A stretch of DNA of 64,000 bases from Enterococcus villorum (GCF_007990225.1 NZ_BJWF01000002.1:124001-188000), one strand, 5' to 3'; shown: positions 18,640-28,191, numbered from the stretch's first letter. The notes: generated by a model not told the origin, from the letters alone. Program-made: numbers and translations.

Positions 18640-19929
18640 ATGAAACTAAAAAAATTATTCATAAGTGCAACTTTTTTAGCAGCGGCAACTGCTTTGTTTG
18701 CTGGATGTGCAAATGCATCAAATTCATCGACGAACAATGAAAACAAAATTAGTGTTTGGGCTTGGGATGAGACATTTAATATCAAAGCAGTCAATGAAGC
18801 AAAAAAGGTATATGAAAATAAAGATGTTGAAGTGGAAGTAGTGACAATGTCACAAGATGATATTGTTCAGAAATTGAACACGGCTTTAGCAAGTGGAAAT
18901 ACGGATGGTTTACCAAACATTGTACTGATCGAAGATTACCGGATACAAGGTTACTTGAATTCTTATCCGGATGCTTTCTCTGAATTAACGGATATTGTTG
19001 ATGAATCAAATTTTGCTTCTTATAAATTTGCCGTTAATAAAATAGACGATAAGATTTATGGGGTGCCTTTTGACTCAGGAGTTACAGCGAATTTTTATCG
19101 AACTGATTTATTAAAAGAAGCTGGGTATAGTCAAGAAGATATGCAAAACCTAAGCTGGGATGACTATATCCAAGTAGCACGAGATGTAAAAGAAAAAACT
19201 GGTAAAAAGATGGCAGAAGTCAATCCATCTGATCTAGGGCGTGTCCGTATGATCATGCAAGAAGCGGGTGAATGGTACACCTCAGAAGATGGAAAAACGG
19301 TAACGATTGAAAATAATGCATCATTAAAATACGGACTGAACTTATTCGCCACATTGTTAAAAGAAGACTTGGTAGAGCAAACGTCTGATTGGAATGCTGG
19401 GGTGACAGCGATACAATCAGGTTCTGTTGCCTCAAGTCCAACTGGCGCTTGGTATTCCTCTACGATTCAAGGGGCACAAGATCAATCAGGCAAATGGGCT
19501 ATTGCGCCAATCCCTTCTTTACCAGAAAGTATGCAAAAAGCACAAGCTTCTAATTTAGGTGGCGCTGGTTGGTATCTGATCAAAGGTGTGTCAGGTGAGG
19601 AAAACGCAAAAGATTTTCTAAAAGCAACTTTTGCAACGAATGAAGATTTGATGGGAACATTGGCAAAAGAAATTGGTTTGGTTTCTACAATGTTAAGTGC
19701 AAAAGACCAACAAGTCTATCAAGAAGCATCAGATTTTTATAGCGGACAAAAGGTATTCGAAGATTTTTCAAAATGGACAGCGGCTATCCCTCAAGTGAAT
19801 TACGGACAAGAAACATATGCGATTGAAGCCGTTGTGGCCGAATCTCTGCATCGTATTATTAATGGTGAAGACACGGATAAAGTGTTGGCAGATACGCAAA
19901 AACAAGTAGAAGCGCAATTGGCAAATTAG
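18640..19929 (+). CDS. Sugar ABC transporter substrate-binding lipoprotein
   Basis: 429 residues of the family 1 extracellular solute-binding type. A lipoprotein signal peptide ends in LFAGC, with Cys23 as the lipidated residue, followed by a Ser/Asn-rich tether. The mature part has typical segments (ISVWAWDETF, VVTMSQDDIVQKLNTALASG, GVPFDSGVTANFYRTD, SPTGAWYSSTI). It captures an oligosaccharide or sugar outside the membrane for the two permeases downstream. It sits next to a YesM/YesN two-component system and a galactosidase operon, but the substrate is not decided by sequence. Ribosome site AAAGGGTGGG is weak to moderate. A hairpin after the stop may raise its mRNA level over the permeases. 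Confidence 0.95.
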   Translation: MKLKKLFISATFLAAATALFAGCANASNSSTNNENKISVWAWDETFNIKAVNEAKKVYENKDVEVEVVTMSQDDIVQKLNTALASGNTDGLPNIVLIEDYRIQGYLNSYPDAFSELTDIVDESNFASYKFAVNKIDDKIYGVPFDSGVTANFYRTDLLKEAGYSQEDMQNLSWDDYIQVARDVKEKTGKKMAEVNPSDLGRVRMIMQEAGEWYTSEDGKTVTIENNASLKYGLNLFATLLKEDLVEQTSDWNAGVTAIQSGSVASSPTGAWYSSTIQGAQDQSGKWAIAPIPSLPESMQKAQASNLGGAGWYLIKGVSGEENAKDFLKATFATNEDLMGTLAKEIGLVSTMLSAKDQQVYQEASDFYSGQKVFEDFSKWTAAIPQVNYGQETYAIEAVVAESLHRIINGEDTDKVLADTQKQVEAQLAN

Positions 19930-19953
19930 TCTGATTAAAACATTCATTAAATG

Positions 19954-19998
19954 CATTAAGTTTGTAGGGACAAAAGAGACGTTCGTACAAACTTAATG
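19954..19998 (+). terminator. Intra-operon hairpin after binding-protein gene
   Basis: Arms CATTAAGTTTGTA (19954-19966) and TACAAACTTAATG (19986-19998) make a perfect 13-bp stem with a 19-base loop. Only TCTTTT follows. It may be an attenuating terminator or a 3'-stabilising hairpin that keeps binding-protein mRNA above permease mRNA, as in many sugar ABC operons. Confidence 0.6.
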
Positions 19999-20137
19999 TC
20001 TTTTGAAAAACTTATATCCTTTATTAGGATAGCAATAAAAGCAATTATTTTTAGATCCTGTAAGAAGTTAATAAAATTTGATTAGTTGAATAAAGTGATT
20101 TCTAGCGTAGATACCGTTATCTATATTGATTTTGATA

Positions 20138-21046
20138 ATGAAACAAAAGAATGATGCAATGAAAGTGAGTAAAAAGATGAAGCAAAAAGACTTATTTAAA
20201 AATGGGAATGCTTTTCTTATTCTACCCGTACTAATGATTTCCATCATGGTATTTATCCCAATGATCTTAGCATTAATTACCTCTTTTCAAACAGGTCCTG
20301 CTATGAATATGACTTTCAATGGTCTAGGTAATTATCAAAGGATGCTGAATGACACAACATTTAAAAAGGCTTTTTTTAATACATTTTTATATTTAATTGT
20401 TCAAGTGCCGATCATGTTGTTTTTAGCGTTATTTATCTCTAATTTATTAAACGACAAAAACTTAAAGATGAAAGGTTTATTTCGAACAGCGATTTTTCTG
20501 CCCTGTATTACTTCAATGGTAAGCTATTCTCTTATTATGAAAAGTTTGTTTTCTCAAACGGGTTTAGTCAACAACTTTTTATTGACAATCGGCTTACTTG
20601 AACATCCTATTGCTTGGTTAACTCATCCAACATGGGCAAAGGTATTGATCATCATTTCAATTACATGGCGTTGGACAGGCTATAATATGATTTTCTTTTT
20701 ATCAGGCATGCAAAACATTGATCCAGAGATTTACGAAGCAGCAGATATCGATGGTGCTTCTAAGTGGCAACAATTAATAAAGGTCACCATCCCTAATTTG
20801 AAACCAATCATTTTGTTTACCTCCATTACTTCGACGATCGGTACATTGCAACTTTTTGATGAAGTAAAAAACATTACAGATGGAGGACCAGCTAATGCTA
20901 CGACGACCCTTTCACAATATATTTATAATTTAAGTTATAAATTCACTCCTAATTTCGGCTATGCAGCTGCAGTATCGTTTGTGATTGTTGTGTTTATTGT
21001 ACTTTTATCAATGATTCAATCAAAAATTGGAGGTGAAAATAAATGA
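20138..21046 (+). CDS. Sugar ABC transporter permease (MalF/UgpA type)
   Basis: About 302 residues with six predicted membrane helices and the cytoplasmic EAA loop (YEAADIDGASKWQQLIKVTIP) that contacts the ATPase. The start is uncertain: TTG at 20126 and ATGs at 20138, 20159 and 20177 are in frame and none has a strong ribosome site; the GAAAGTGAG before 20177 is the best of them. It lies 208 bases after the binding-protein gene and overlaps the next permease by ATGA. No ATPase gene is present, so a shared MsmK-type ATPase from elsewhere must power it. Confidence 0.92.
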   Translation: MKQKNDAMKVSKKMKQKDLFKNGNAFLILPVLMISIMVFIPMILALITSFQTGPAMNMTFNGLGNYQRMLNDTTFKKAFFNTFLYLIVQVPIMLFLALFISNLLNDKNLKMKGLFRTAIFLPCITSMVSYSLIMKSLFSQTGLVNNFLLTIGLLEHPIAWLTHPTWAKVLIIISITWRWTGYNMIFFLSGMQNIDPEIYEAADIDGASKWQQLIKVTIPNLKPIILFTSITSTIGTLQLFDEVKNITDGGPANATTTLSQYIYNLSYKFTPNFGYAAAVSFVIVVFIVLLSMIQSKIGGENK

Positions 21047-21921
21047 AAGCGATGATCCAACGTAACGAAATAGCAGAAAGAACACAAGGGAAAACAAAAG
21101 CTTTTAAGTGGTTGAACATGTTGAAATATATTTCATTAAGCATTGCTTCGTTTGTTTCAATTTTTCCTTTTATTTGGATGATTTTGGGAATGACAAATGC
21201 GTCGATTGATATTACAACAGGAAAATTAAAAATTGGAAATGAAATCGTTCTTAACTTTCAAAAACTCTTTTCAAACGACCTAAATTTTGCTCGATCTTTA
21301 GGTAATTCTGCACTGATTGCACTAGTGACCACGGTACTGGCGCTTTTGATTTCTTCCATGGCAGGGTATGGATTTGAAATTTATAAAAGTAAAAGAAAAG
21401 AAAGAATTTTTAATATTTTACTTTTATCAATGATGGTTCCCTTTGCAGCACTGATGATTCCTTTATACCGTATGTTTTCAAAATTAAATGGGACAATCTT
21501 AGGAATAAATAGTTTTTTAGTAGTTATTTTGCCATCCGTTAGTACCGCTTTTCTGATTTTCTTTTTTCGACAAAATGCCAAAGCTTTCCCTAAAGACTTG
21601 GTAGAGGCTGCTCGATTAGATGGATTAAAAGAACTGAGTATTTTCTTTCGCGTATACTTGCCAACTGCTAAAAATACTTATGCGGCTGCAGCAATCATTA
21701 CTTTTATGAGTAGTTGGAATAATTATTTATGGCCATTAGTTGCGCTACAATCACCAGATAAACGAACTGTTCCATTGGTTTTATCAGCGATGGGCGCATC
21801 CTATACACCTGATTACGGTATGATTATGGCAGGTCTAGTAATTGCTACTTTACCAACGGCAATTGTGTTTTTTGTTTTACAAAAGCAGTTTGTTCAAGGG
21901 ATGCTTGGCTCAGTGAAGTAA
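21043..21921 (+). CDS. Sugar ABC transporter permease (MalG/UgpE type)
   Basis: 292 residues with six predicted membrane helices and an EAA loop (LVEAARLDGLKELSIFFRVYLP). It is the partner of the preceding permease; together they form the transmembrane channel. The ATG overlaps the upstream stop (ATGA), with GGAGGTG just before it. It is last in the operon and followed by a hairpin terminator. Confidence 0.95.
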   Translation: MKAMIQRNEIAERTQGKTKAFKWLNMLKYISLSIASFVSIFPFIWMILGMTNASIDITTGKLKIGNEIVLNFQKLFSNDLNFARSLGNSALIALVTTVLALLISSMAGYGFEIYKSKRKERIFNILLLSMMVPFAALMIPLYRMFSKLNGTILGINSFLVVILPSVSTAFLIFFFRQNAKAFPKDLVEAARLDGLKELSIFFRVYLPTAKNTYAAAAIITFMSSWNNYLWPLVALQSPDKRTVPLVLSAMGASYTPDYGMIMAGLVIATLPTAIVFFVLQKQFVQGMLGSVK

Positions 21922-22280
21922 TCAAAGAAGAGAAATCAATTGAAAAAAACTTAAGCACGGAGATAAGTGTTTAAGTTTTTTTTATTGGTTAAAATTATGG
22001 AAAAAATAATTAAGAAATAGGATATTTTTTTAATTTATATTTGTATTTTTATTTTCTTTATTCGTTATATGTTTTTTTATTTTATTACTAACTATCGTTT
22101 TTTTATGTGTGATTTTGATGGGGAGGAAAATGCCTTCTTTTTGATTTACATTAAATAATGTTGTTTATTTTTGGTATTTTATTGCTTAAAAATAAATTTG
22201 CATTATAATGAAATCATACATAATATTATAATGTATTTATTTATTATGTTATTTAAAATAACTAGACAGGGGATTTTTTT
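21922..22280. other. AT-rich intergenic region with putative promoter of M60 gene
   Basis: After the terminator at 21943-21983 the DNA is extremely AT-rich. TTGCTT (22182-22187) and TATAAT (22204-22209) are 16 bases apart and could be the promoter of the M60 protease gene, leaving a leader of about 65 bases. I see no gene or RNA here. The base composition is more extreme than in neighbouring gaps. Confidence 0.5.
21943..21983 (+). terminator. Terminator of sugar ABC operon
   Basis: AAAAAACTTAAGCAC and GTGTTTAAGTTTTTTTT form a stem with one mismatch and a short loop (GGAGATAA), ending in a run of T. Confidence 0.85.
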
Positions 22281-24491
22281 ATGAAGAAGTGTTTTTTTAA
22301 TTTATTTTATTTGTTGTTTTTTGGTTGTTTCTTTTCGGTAAATGTTCATGCACAAGAGATTGTCAAAAAGGAAATCTTTAGTATCTCAGAACCTACATGG
22401 ATATTTGATGCAGGGATGAGTAAAGGAAAAGAACACGATCGTCAGGATTTAGGCTTTATACTTAGAGAAAACACCGTTTTAAAGGTAAGACAAACAAACA
22501 CGAATTTTAAAGCGAACTTAAAACTTAGATTATTAGGAAATGATAATTCAGTTGAAAAAAGTATGGATGTAGGTTCGCAGTGGGTAAGCATTAGTGCTGA
22601 TATTCCATTAGTTCCTTTTATCGATACACCTTATGAAAGCGTATCCGCACAAATTGAATATGAAGTGGTTGATTCGAAAACACAAAAACCACTACCTATT
22701 TACGAATACAATAAAAGTGAACAAAGTTTTTTTGGTACGTGGGATCAATATGATAGTGAATTTGCTTTAGTTAAAGGACCAGATTTTCAATTGTTTATTC
22801 CTAAAAAAGACAAAGAAATTACTCGGAATTTAAAAGATTTTCATTCGTTAGATGAAGTGATTGACTATTATACTGATATATTTTCTTTATACAATCAAAT
22901 AGCTGGTTTTGATGGTTCGACAAAAGAAAATCAAAATGGAGAGAACCGTTACTTTTTGAAAGCAGACAAATCCGGCCCAGGGGGAGCGTATTATGGAAGT
23001 AGATGGACAGCGAATAGTGAAGATACCGTTGACATGTGGTTAACTAAAAATAGTTGGGGAAGTTTACATGAAATTGCTCATGGTTACCAAGCAGGATTTG
23101 ATGGTGTAGGTATGTACACTGGTGAAGTCTCCAATAATTTATTTGGAACGCAGTATCAATATAGTAAATATGGCAAAGCGGCAGATCAAAATGGTTGGTT
23201 ATTTGATTATGGTAAGAAGGAACAAGTTGAAAAAGAGTTATACGATTTAATGATGAAACAAGATGGAACTTATGCTGTCGCAAGTCACCGACAAAAACTT
23301 ATTTTACTGTCTTTGTTGAAACAAAAAGCAGGAGATGATTCTTTTACTAAAATGTATCAAGAATATCGACAATTGGTTAAACAACCAAACTTTAAACGGG
23401 AGGATTACCCATTACCCGAATTAATGAATCGCATTTATAGTGACAATTCAAAACAAGATTTTACACCAGTTTTAGAAAGATGGGGAATCTCGCTTGAAAA
23501 AAATCAAGCAGAAAAAAATCGTTTTTCTGGCTATCCAGCAGTGGCTTCTTTAGCAGATGTTGTTCCTGAAAGTCAACTAACACGCGCACGTGCGTTGGTG
23601 GATCCTTCTTATTTAATTAATTCAAATTTTGAGATGGTAAGAAATGATGAAATTGCAGCATTAAACCTAGCAGGTGATCTGACGGTTCAATTAGAAACGG
23701 AGAATATCAGTGACTTATCTGGCATAAAAGTAAGATTAAAAGATGGCGCCAAAGAGATTGCTAGCCAAACCATCCAAGGCAAGCAAATGACTTTCAAAAA
23801 TATTCCTAACGGCATTTATCATTTGGAATTTAGCGGCGCAAAAATGAAAGAATTTATTCCACAAAATGTGTATGTATATGTTAAAGAAACACAAAATCAT
23901 GAAACCATTGACATGAAGAAAATAAAAATTAGCAGTTTAGCTAATCAACAAATTGATTTTCTTGGTCTTGGAGATACCTATTTTGGTTCACTGACCACAA
24001 ATTTAAACGACCAAGAAGTGAGTGTGTCAATTACACGCGAATCACCTCATGTTTATTTTGTAGGAGAAACTTATTTAACCGTCTCTATAAAAGATAGAGA
24101 GGGAAATTTAAAATATACAAAAAATGTAGAAGGAACGAACGCTAAAGTAGAGGAAGTGAACATTTCCTTACAAAAAGGAGATGTGATTGAAATCTATCAC
24201 GCAGAAACGAAGAATCGATTAACTTCTTCTGAAGAAATGATTGATCGCACGCAAAATATAAATCGCTGGGTGTTGACAGATTTAGGTTTGCAAAATCAAG
24301 TGGTAATGAACGACCTGGATAAAAAAATTACGGAAAAAATTGATGTCTTGGGTAAGGAACTGATCGCGCAAGAAAGATATTATCCAATACCATTGGAAAA
24401 ATCGACGTTGAAAAAACAGCTGTACGCAGCCATTCAACACATAGAAAATCGAGAGACCTATATGACAAAATATGGTATTTTATTTAGATAA
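22281..24491 (+). CDS. Secreted M60-family (enhancin-like) zinc metalloprotease
   Basis: 736 residues. A signal peptide is followed by a likely cleavage after VHA (residue 24). An N-terminal beta domain leads to the peptidase M60 domain (about 150-420). The zinc site is HEIAH at 263-267 with a further Glu at 282 (GMYTGEVSNN), fitting the family pattern HExxH...E. The substrate-side segment GPGGAYYGSRWTA is also typical. The C-terminal third (about 450-650) is beta-rich and resembles the mucin/carbohydrate-binding modules that follow M60 domains. The family cleaves mucin-type O-glycoproteins. No LPxTG anchor is seen, so it is probably released. It is a single gene with its own promoter, between the sugar ABC operon and the AraC/beta-glucoside locus. 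Ribosome site AGGGGAT. Confidence 0.9.
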   Translation: MKKCFFNLFYLLFFGCFFSVNVHAQEIVKKEIFSISEPTWIFDAGMSKGKEHDRQDLGFILRENTVLKVRQTNTNFKANLKLRLLGNDNSVEKSMDVGSQWVSISADIPLVPFIDTPYESVSAQIEYEVVDSKTQKPLPIYEYNKSEQSFFGTWDQYDSEFALVKGPDFQLFIPKKDKEITRNLKDFHSLDEVIDYYTDIFSLYNQIAGFDGSTKENQNGENRYFLKADKSGPGGAYYGSRWTANSEDTVDMWLTKNSWGSLHEIAHGYQAGFDGVGMYTGEVSNNLFGTQYQYSKYGKAADQNGWLFDYGKKEQVEKELYDLMMKQDGTYAVASHRQKLILLSLLKQKAGDDSFTKMYQEYRQLVKQPNFKREDYPLPELMNRIYSDNSKQDFTPVLERWGISLEKNQAEKNRFSGYPAVASLADVVPESQLTRARALVDPSYLINSNFEMVRNDEIAALNLAGDLTVQLETENISDLSGIKVRLKDGAKEIASQTIQGKQMTFKNIPNGIYHLEFSGAKMKEFIPQNVYVYVKETQNHETIDMKKIKISSLANQQIDFLGLGDTYFGSLTTNLNDQEVSVSITRESPHVYFVGETYLTVSIKDREGNLKYTKNVEGTNAKVEEVNISLQKGDVIEIYHAETKNRLTSSEEMIDRTQNINRWVLTDLGLQNQVVMNDLDKKITEKIDVLGKELIAQERYYPIPLEKSTLKKQLYAAIQHIENRETYMTKYGILFR

Positions 24492-24555
24492 AAATGAATT
24501 TTGGAATAAAAGACATCGTTTTTTCAATAAATAAATACACTTAGACGTCTTTATT

Positions 24556-24597
24556 AAAAGAACATTCAGAATTTTTTAAATTCTGAATGTTCTTTTT
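24556..24597. terminator. Bidirectional terminator between M60 and AraC genes
   Basis: AAAAGAACATTCAGAATTT and AAATTCTGAATGTTCTTTT form a perfect 19-bp stem with a 3-4 base loop, A-rich on one side and T-rich on the other, between converging genes. Confidence 0.92.
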
Positions 24598-24630
24598 GTT
24601 AAATAACCGTATAATAAGAAAAGCAACTTT

Positions 24631-25806
24631 TTAAACTAATGAATGAGCATAGTGGAGGCTTTTGTATTCTTTTGGTGTATAACCAGTTATTTTTTTAAAT
24701 GATTGAATAAAATGACTTTGACTAGAAAATGCAAGGAGATTGCCGACTTCATCATAGGAGTGATCAGTAAATAGCAGTAAATGTTTCGCTTCACTAATTT
24801 TTTTCTCTTGAATGTAGCGATGGACAGTGGTTCCCATTTCCTTTTTAAAATGACTGCATAAATGATTTTTATGTTTTTCAGTAATTGCTGCGAGTTCATC
24901 GATTGTAACACGCTCATATAAATGGTTGTCAATATGATTGACAATTGTTTTTACTAAGAGTGATTTTTCTGCTAACGGATAGCTGTGAAGTAATTCCATA
25001 AAGCGGTAAGTTGCTTCTTTCATGTATTGCAAGCATTCATTGGCTGAATGGATGTGAACCAGACCTTGTATTAAAGAATCAGAGAGACCAAACGCTTGAT
25101 TGATTGGGACGCCTTCTTCGATGCTCATTCGAGTAACGATAGCGACAAAAGCAGCGAATTTCAACTTTAGTCCTTCTAATTCAAAAGGAGATAAAGCTAC
25201 TTTATAAGTTTCTTTCATTTTATTGAAAATCCAAATTACTTTTTCAGGTTCATTGCGTTTAATATAATCTAAATAGCGCAATTCAAAATGATAGGAGTCA
25301 AATGTTTCCTTATGCACTCGTCGGTCATAAATATTATTTTCAAAACTATGATCAGTATGTAGACTTTTCTTATCTTCTGATTGTTGGAAAGACCAAAGAA
25401 AATCCTCTTTTGTTGTAGCTTTTTGTGTCAGGATTGTGTATAAAAGTTGAATGTATTCTTCAAATGAATACTTGTCTTCTTTTGAATAGTGAATGTCGTA
25501 ATGATATTCATGCCCCATAAAAAAGCAAGAAGTTTCTTTAGAGCCGATCACGCCACAAGGCCCAACAATCATATGGAATTTTTTTTGTTCAGCTTGAAAC
25601 GAGAAATGACCATATAGATAGGTTTTCATATTATACAGTTGAATTCGTTCAGATTTTTTAAAGGTGATGTGTTTTTTTACAGAATCTTCTAATTCTTCCG
25701 ACCCTTCTGGATAAATCAATTTTCCTTCTTCATCAAATAGGATCATCGGAATAAGAAATTTTTGATACAAAAGATCCATAGTCAATTTAACACTCTCAAT
25801 GTTCAT
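24631..25806 (-). CDS. AraC-family regulator of the beta-glucoside operon
   Basis: 391 residues. The N-terminal 270 residues form a sensor region without catalytic motifs (MDLLYQKFLIPMILFDEEGK at the start), of the type found in long AraC regulators of streptococci and enterococci. The last 100 residues are a double helix-turn-helix (VTIDELAAITEKHKNHLCSHFK; YDEVGNLLAFSSQSHFIQSFKK; ending GYTPKEYKSLHY). It diverges from the GH3 gene across 165 bases. Ribosome site GGGGAG precedes the ATG. Activation of the GH3-PTS-ROK-GH1 operon is inferred from position. Confidence 0.9.
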   Translation of the reverse strand: MNIESVKLTMDLLYQKFLIPMILFDEEGKLIYPEGSEELEDSVKKHITFKKSERIQLYNMKTYLYGHFSFQAEQKKFHMIVGPCGVIGSKETSCFFMGHEYHYDIHYSKEDKYSFEEYIQLLYTILTQKATTKEDFLWSFQQSEDKKSLHTDHSFENNIYDRRVHKETFDSYHFELRYLDYIKRNEPEKVIWIFNKMKETYKVALSPFELEGLKLKFAAFVAIVTRMSIEEGVPINQAFGLSDSLIQGLVHIHSANECLQYMKEATYRFMELLHSYPLAEKSLLVKTIVNHIDNHLYERVTIDELAAITEKHKNHLCSHFKKEMGTTVHRYIQEKKISEAKHLLLFTDHSYDEVGNLLAFSSQSHFIQSFKKITGYTPKEYKSLHYAHSLV

Positions 25807-25878
25807 TACAAAAGACTCCCCCTTATGTTAAAAATGATTCTTTGTTTATCTTACATTAATTATTTTTCTATCGCATTA

Positions 25879-25957
25879 ATTTTTTGATATAAATCAGTGA
25901 TTTTTTATATAAAATGTGTTTTTTATCCTCTATAATCAATCTCGTAAAGCGGTTACA
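25879..25957 (+). promoter_or_regulatory. Regulatory region of the beta-glucoside operon (direct repeats, -10, CRE)
   Basis: Two similar blocks, ATTTTTTGATATAAA (25879-25893) and ATTTTTTATATAAAA (25900-25914), start 21 bases apart, i.e. two helical turns, as for AraC-type activator half-sites. They abut the place of a poor -35. The -10 is TATAAT (25931-25936). Directly downstream, TCGTAAAGCGGTTACA (25942-25957) fits a CcpA CRE site over the transcription start. This suggests AraC activation plus catabolite repression. Confidence 0.55.
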
Positions 25958-25971
25958 AAAAGGAGGTTCTA

Positions 25972-28173
25972 ATGAAAACATCTGAGTTACAAACATTATT
26001 TAAAAATTTAACCGTCCAAGATAAAATTGCACAAACGATCCAATTGAACGGCAGTGTCATCATCGAAAATGACGTAATGAACACGGGTCCAATGGAAGAA
26101 CTTGGATTGCCTAAGGACCTAAATGTCTATGAGCTTGGATCGATTTACAATGTAAATGATCCTCAAAAACTAAAAGAGTTGCAAGTAAAAGTCTTGGAAA
26201 ACAGTAAACATAAAATTCCTATGTTGTTTATGTCAGATGTCATCTATGGGTTTCGGACAATTTTTCCAATGCCACTTGCACAAGTTGGTTCATATGATTT
26301 CGATCTGATTAAAAAAGCAGCGGAATTAACAGCAAAGGAAAGTTACTTAAGCGGCTTACATGTCTTATTTTCACCGATGTTAGATCTATCACGTGATCCT
26401 CGCTGGGGAAGAGTGATGGAATCTCCAGGAGAAGATGTTTATACAGCCAAAGAGTTTGCCAAAAATATAGTGGAAGGCTATCAAGGAGAAAGTGGGACGC
26501 AGGTGCCTAAAAACCATGTAGCAGCTTGCTTGAAGCATTTTGCGGCTTATGGTGCTCCAGAGGCAGGACGCGAATATAATACAGTAGATATGTCTAATCA
26601 ACGATTGTTTAATGAATATCTTCAGCCTTACCAAGCAGCCATTGAGGCAAATTGTGAATTAGTTATGACCGCATTTAACTTATTAAATGGTGTGCCTGCT
26701 ACTGGCAACGAATGGTTGAATCGGGATATCTTACGAGGGCGTTTTGGGTTTGAAGGCTTATTAGTTTCCGATTACGCGGCCATTAAAGAATTAATTCCAC
26801 ATGGATATGCGAAAGACAAAAGAGATGCAGCAAGAAAAGCGTTATTAGCAGGGGTCGATTTGGACATGATGACGTCCATTTATGCGAATCACTTATCGGA
26901 ATTAGTAGAAGATCCTCATTTTATGATGCTACTTGATGAAGCGGTGTGGCGAATCTTAACATTAAAAAATAAACTTGGTTTGTTTGAACACCCATTTCGT
27001 GGCTTAGAAGAAGAAAATACTGGCGAAATATTAACAGATCAAGCCAAAAAGACAGCCATTGAACTTGTAGAAAAAAGTTGCGTTCTTTTAAAAAATGATG
27101 GCACTCTACCACTAAAAAAAGATAAAAAAATTGCGGTAATTGGACCATATGGAAAGAGCCGATTAACATTAGGTTTTTGGGCTTCTGTTAGTGGGAAACC
27201 ACAAGATACAGTTACCTTAGAAGAAGGATTAAGCCAACATTTTGAATCCAATCAGCTAGCATTTGCCAAAGGCTATAATTTATTTGATTCCTATGAAGGG
27301 TTCGGGCCTTTGAAAAAAGGGATGGAAATGTTAAATGGACCAATTGAAGAAGCAGAAAAATTAATTGATGAAGCGTTAGTGGTTGCAAAAGATTCAGATG
27401 TCATTTTATTAACTTTTGGTGAGCAATTCATTGAAAGTGGCGAAGGTGCTTCAAAAGCACATCTAAGAATACCTTTGAAGCAACAGCGTTTAATAAAAAA
27501 ATTACGTGAATTAAACAAACCTATTGTAGGTATACTGTATACAGGTCGTCCGTTAGTCTTGACGGAAGTGGAACAGTACTTTGATAGTTTATTACTTACT
27601 TGGTTCCCTGGAACAATGGGAGGCGTGGGCATTGCGAATTTATTGGCAGGAAAAACCAGTCCTTCTGGGCGTTTAGCTATGACTTTCCCAAGAAGTGAAG
27701 GGCAGGTTCCGATCTATTTTGCACAGTATTCAACAGGAAGACCACTAGAGAGCGGCACACATTCTGATCGCTTTATCTCAAAATATCTTGATGAATCAAA
27801 TGAGCCATTGTTTAAATTCGGTACAGGAAAAAGTTACGCAGAATTTGAAAGCAATTTATTAGTAAGTAAAAAAGTAGATCAACAGATTGAATTGGATTAT
27901 CTTGTTAAAAATATTTCTTCTTTTGCAGCTGAAACAGTGGCACATATCTATTTGCATCAAGAATCATCTGCAATTGTTCGACCAAATAAACGATTGGTCG
28001 GCAGTCAGCGAGTCTACTTAAATAGACAAGAAGAAAAACAACTAAAAATAAAAATTCCTATTTCGGACTTAACGGTTATCGATAATAATGGTAAGGAGTG
28101 GTTGGAAAAAGGGACGTATCATTTCTATTTAGATATTGCAGGGGTAGAAAAAGTATCACATTTGGAATTATAA
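25972..28173 (+). CDS. Beta-glucosidase, GH3 (BglX-like)
   Basis: 733 residues with no signal peptide, so cytoplasmic. The GH3 N-terminal barrel (about 1-330) has LKHFAAYGAPEAGREYN and nucleophile Asp267 in GLLVSDYAA. The C-terminal alpha/beta sandwich (370-590) has the presumed acid/base region ESGEGASKAHLRIPL. A fibronectin-III-like domain ends the protein. It removes terminal beta-linked glucose (or similar) from oligosaccharides. It is first gene of an operon with a PTS permease, ROK protein and GH1 enzyme. Strong ribosome site AAAGGAGG. Because GH3 acts on unphosphorylated sugars, it may handle a substrate entering by another route than the PTS. Confidence 0.94.
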   Translation: MKTSELQTLFKNLTVQDKIAQTIQLNGSVIIENDVMNTGPMEELGLPKDLNVYELGSIYNVNDPQKLKELQVKVLENSKHKIPMLFMSDVIYGFRTIFPMPLAQVGSYDFDLIKKAAELTAKESYLSGLHVLFSPMLDLSRDPRWGRVMESPGEDVYTAKEFAKNIVEGYQGESGTQVPKNHVAACLKHFAAYGAPEAGREYNTVDMSNQRLFNEYLQPYQAAIEANCELVMTAFNLLNGVPATGNEWLNRDILRGRFGFEGLLVSDYAAIKELIPHGYAKDKRDAARKALLAGVDLDMMTSIYANHLSELVEDPHFMMLLDEAVWRILTLKNKLGLFEHPFRGLEEENTGEILTDQAKKTAIELVEKSCVLLKNDGTLPLKKDKKIAVIGPYGKSRLTLGFWASVSGKPQDTVTLEEGLSQHFESNQLAFAKGYNLFDSYEGFGPLKKGMEMLNGPIEEAEKLIDEALVVAKDSDVILLTFGEQFIESGEGASKAHLRIPLKQQRLIKKLRELNKPIVGILYTGRPLVLTEVEQYFDSLLLTWFPGTMGGVGIANLLAGKTSPSGRLAMTFPRSEGQVPIYFAQYSTGRPLESGTHSDRFISKYLDESNEPLFKFGTGKSYAEFESNLLVSKKVDQQIELDYLVKNISSFAAETVAHIYLHQESSAIVRPNKRLVGSQRVYLNRQEEKQLKIKIPISDLTVIDNNGKEWLEKGTYHFYLDIAGVEKVSHLEL

Positions 28174-28191
28174 AAACTGGAGGGGAATATA

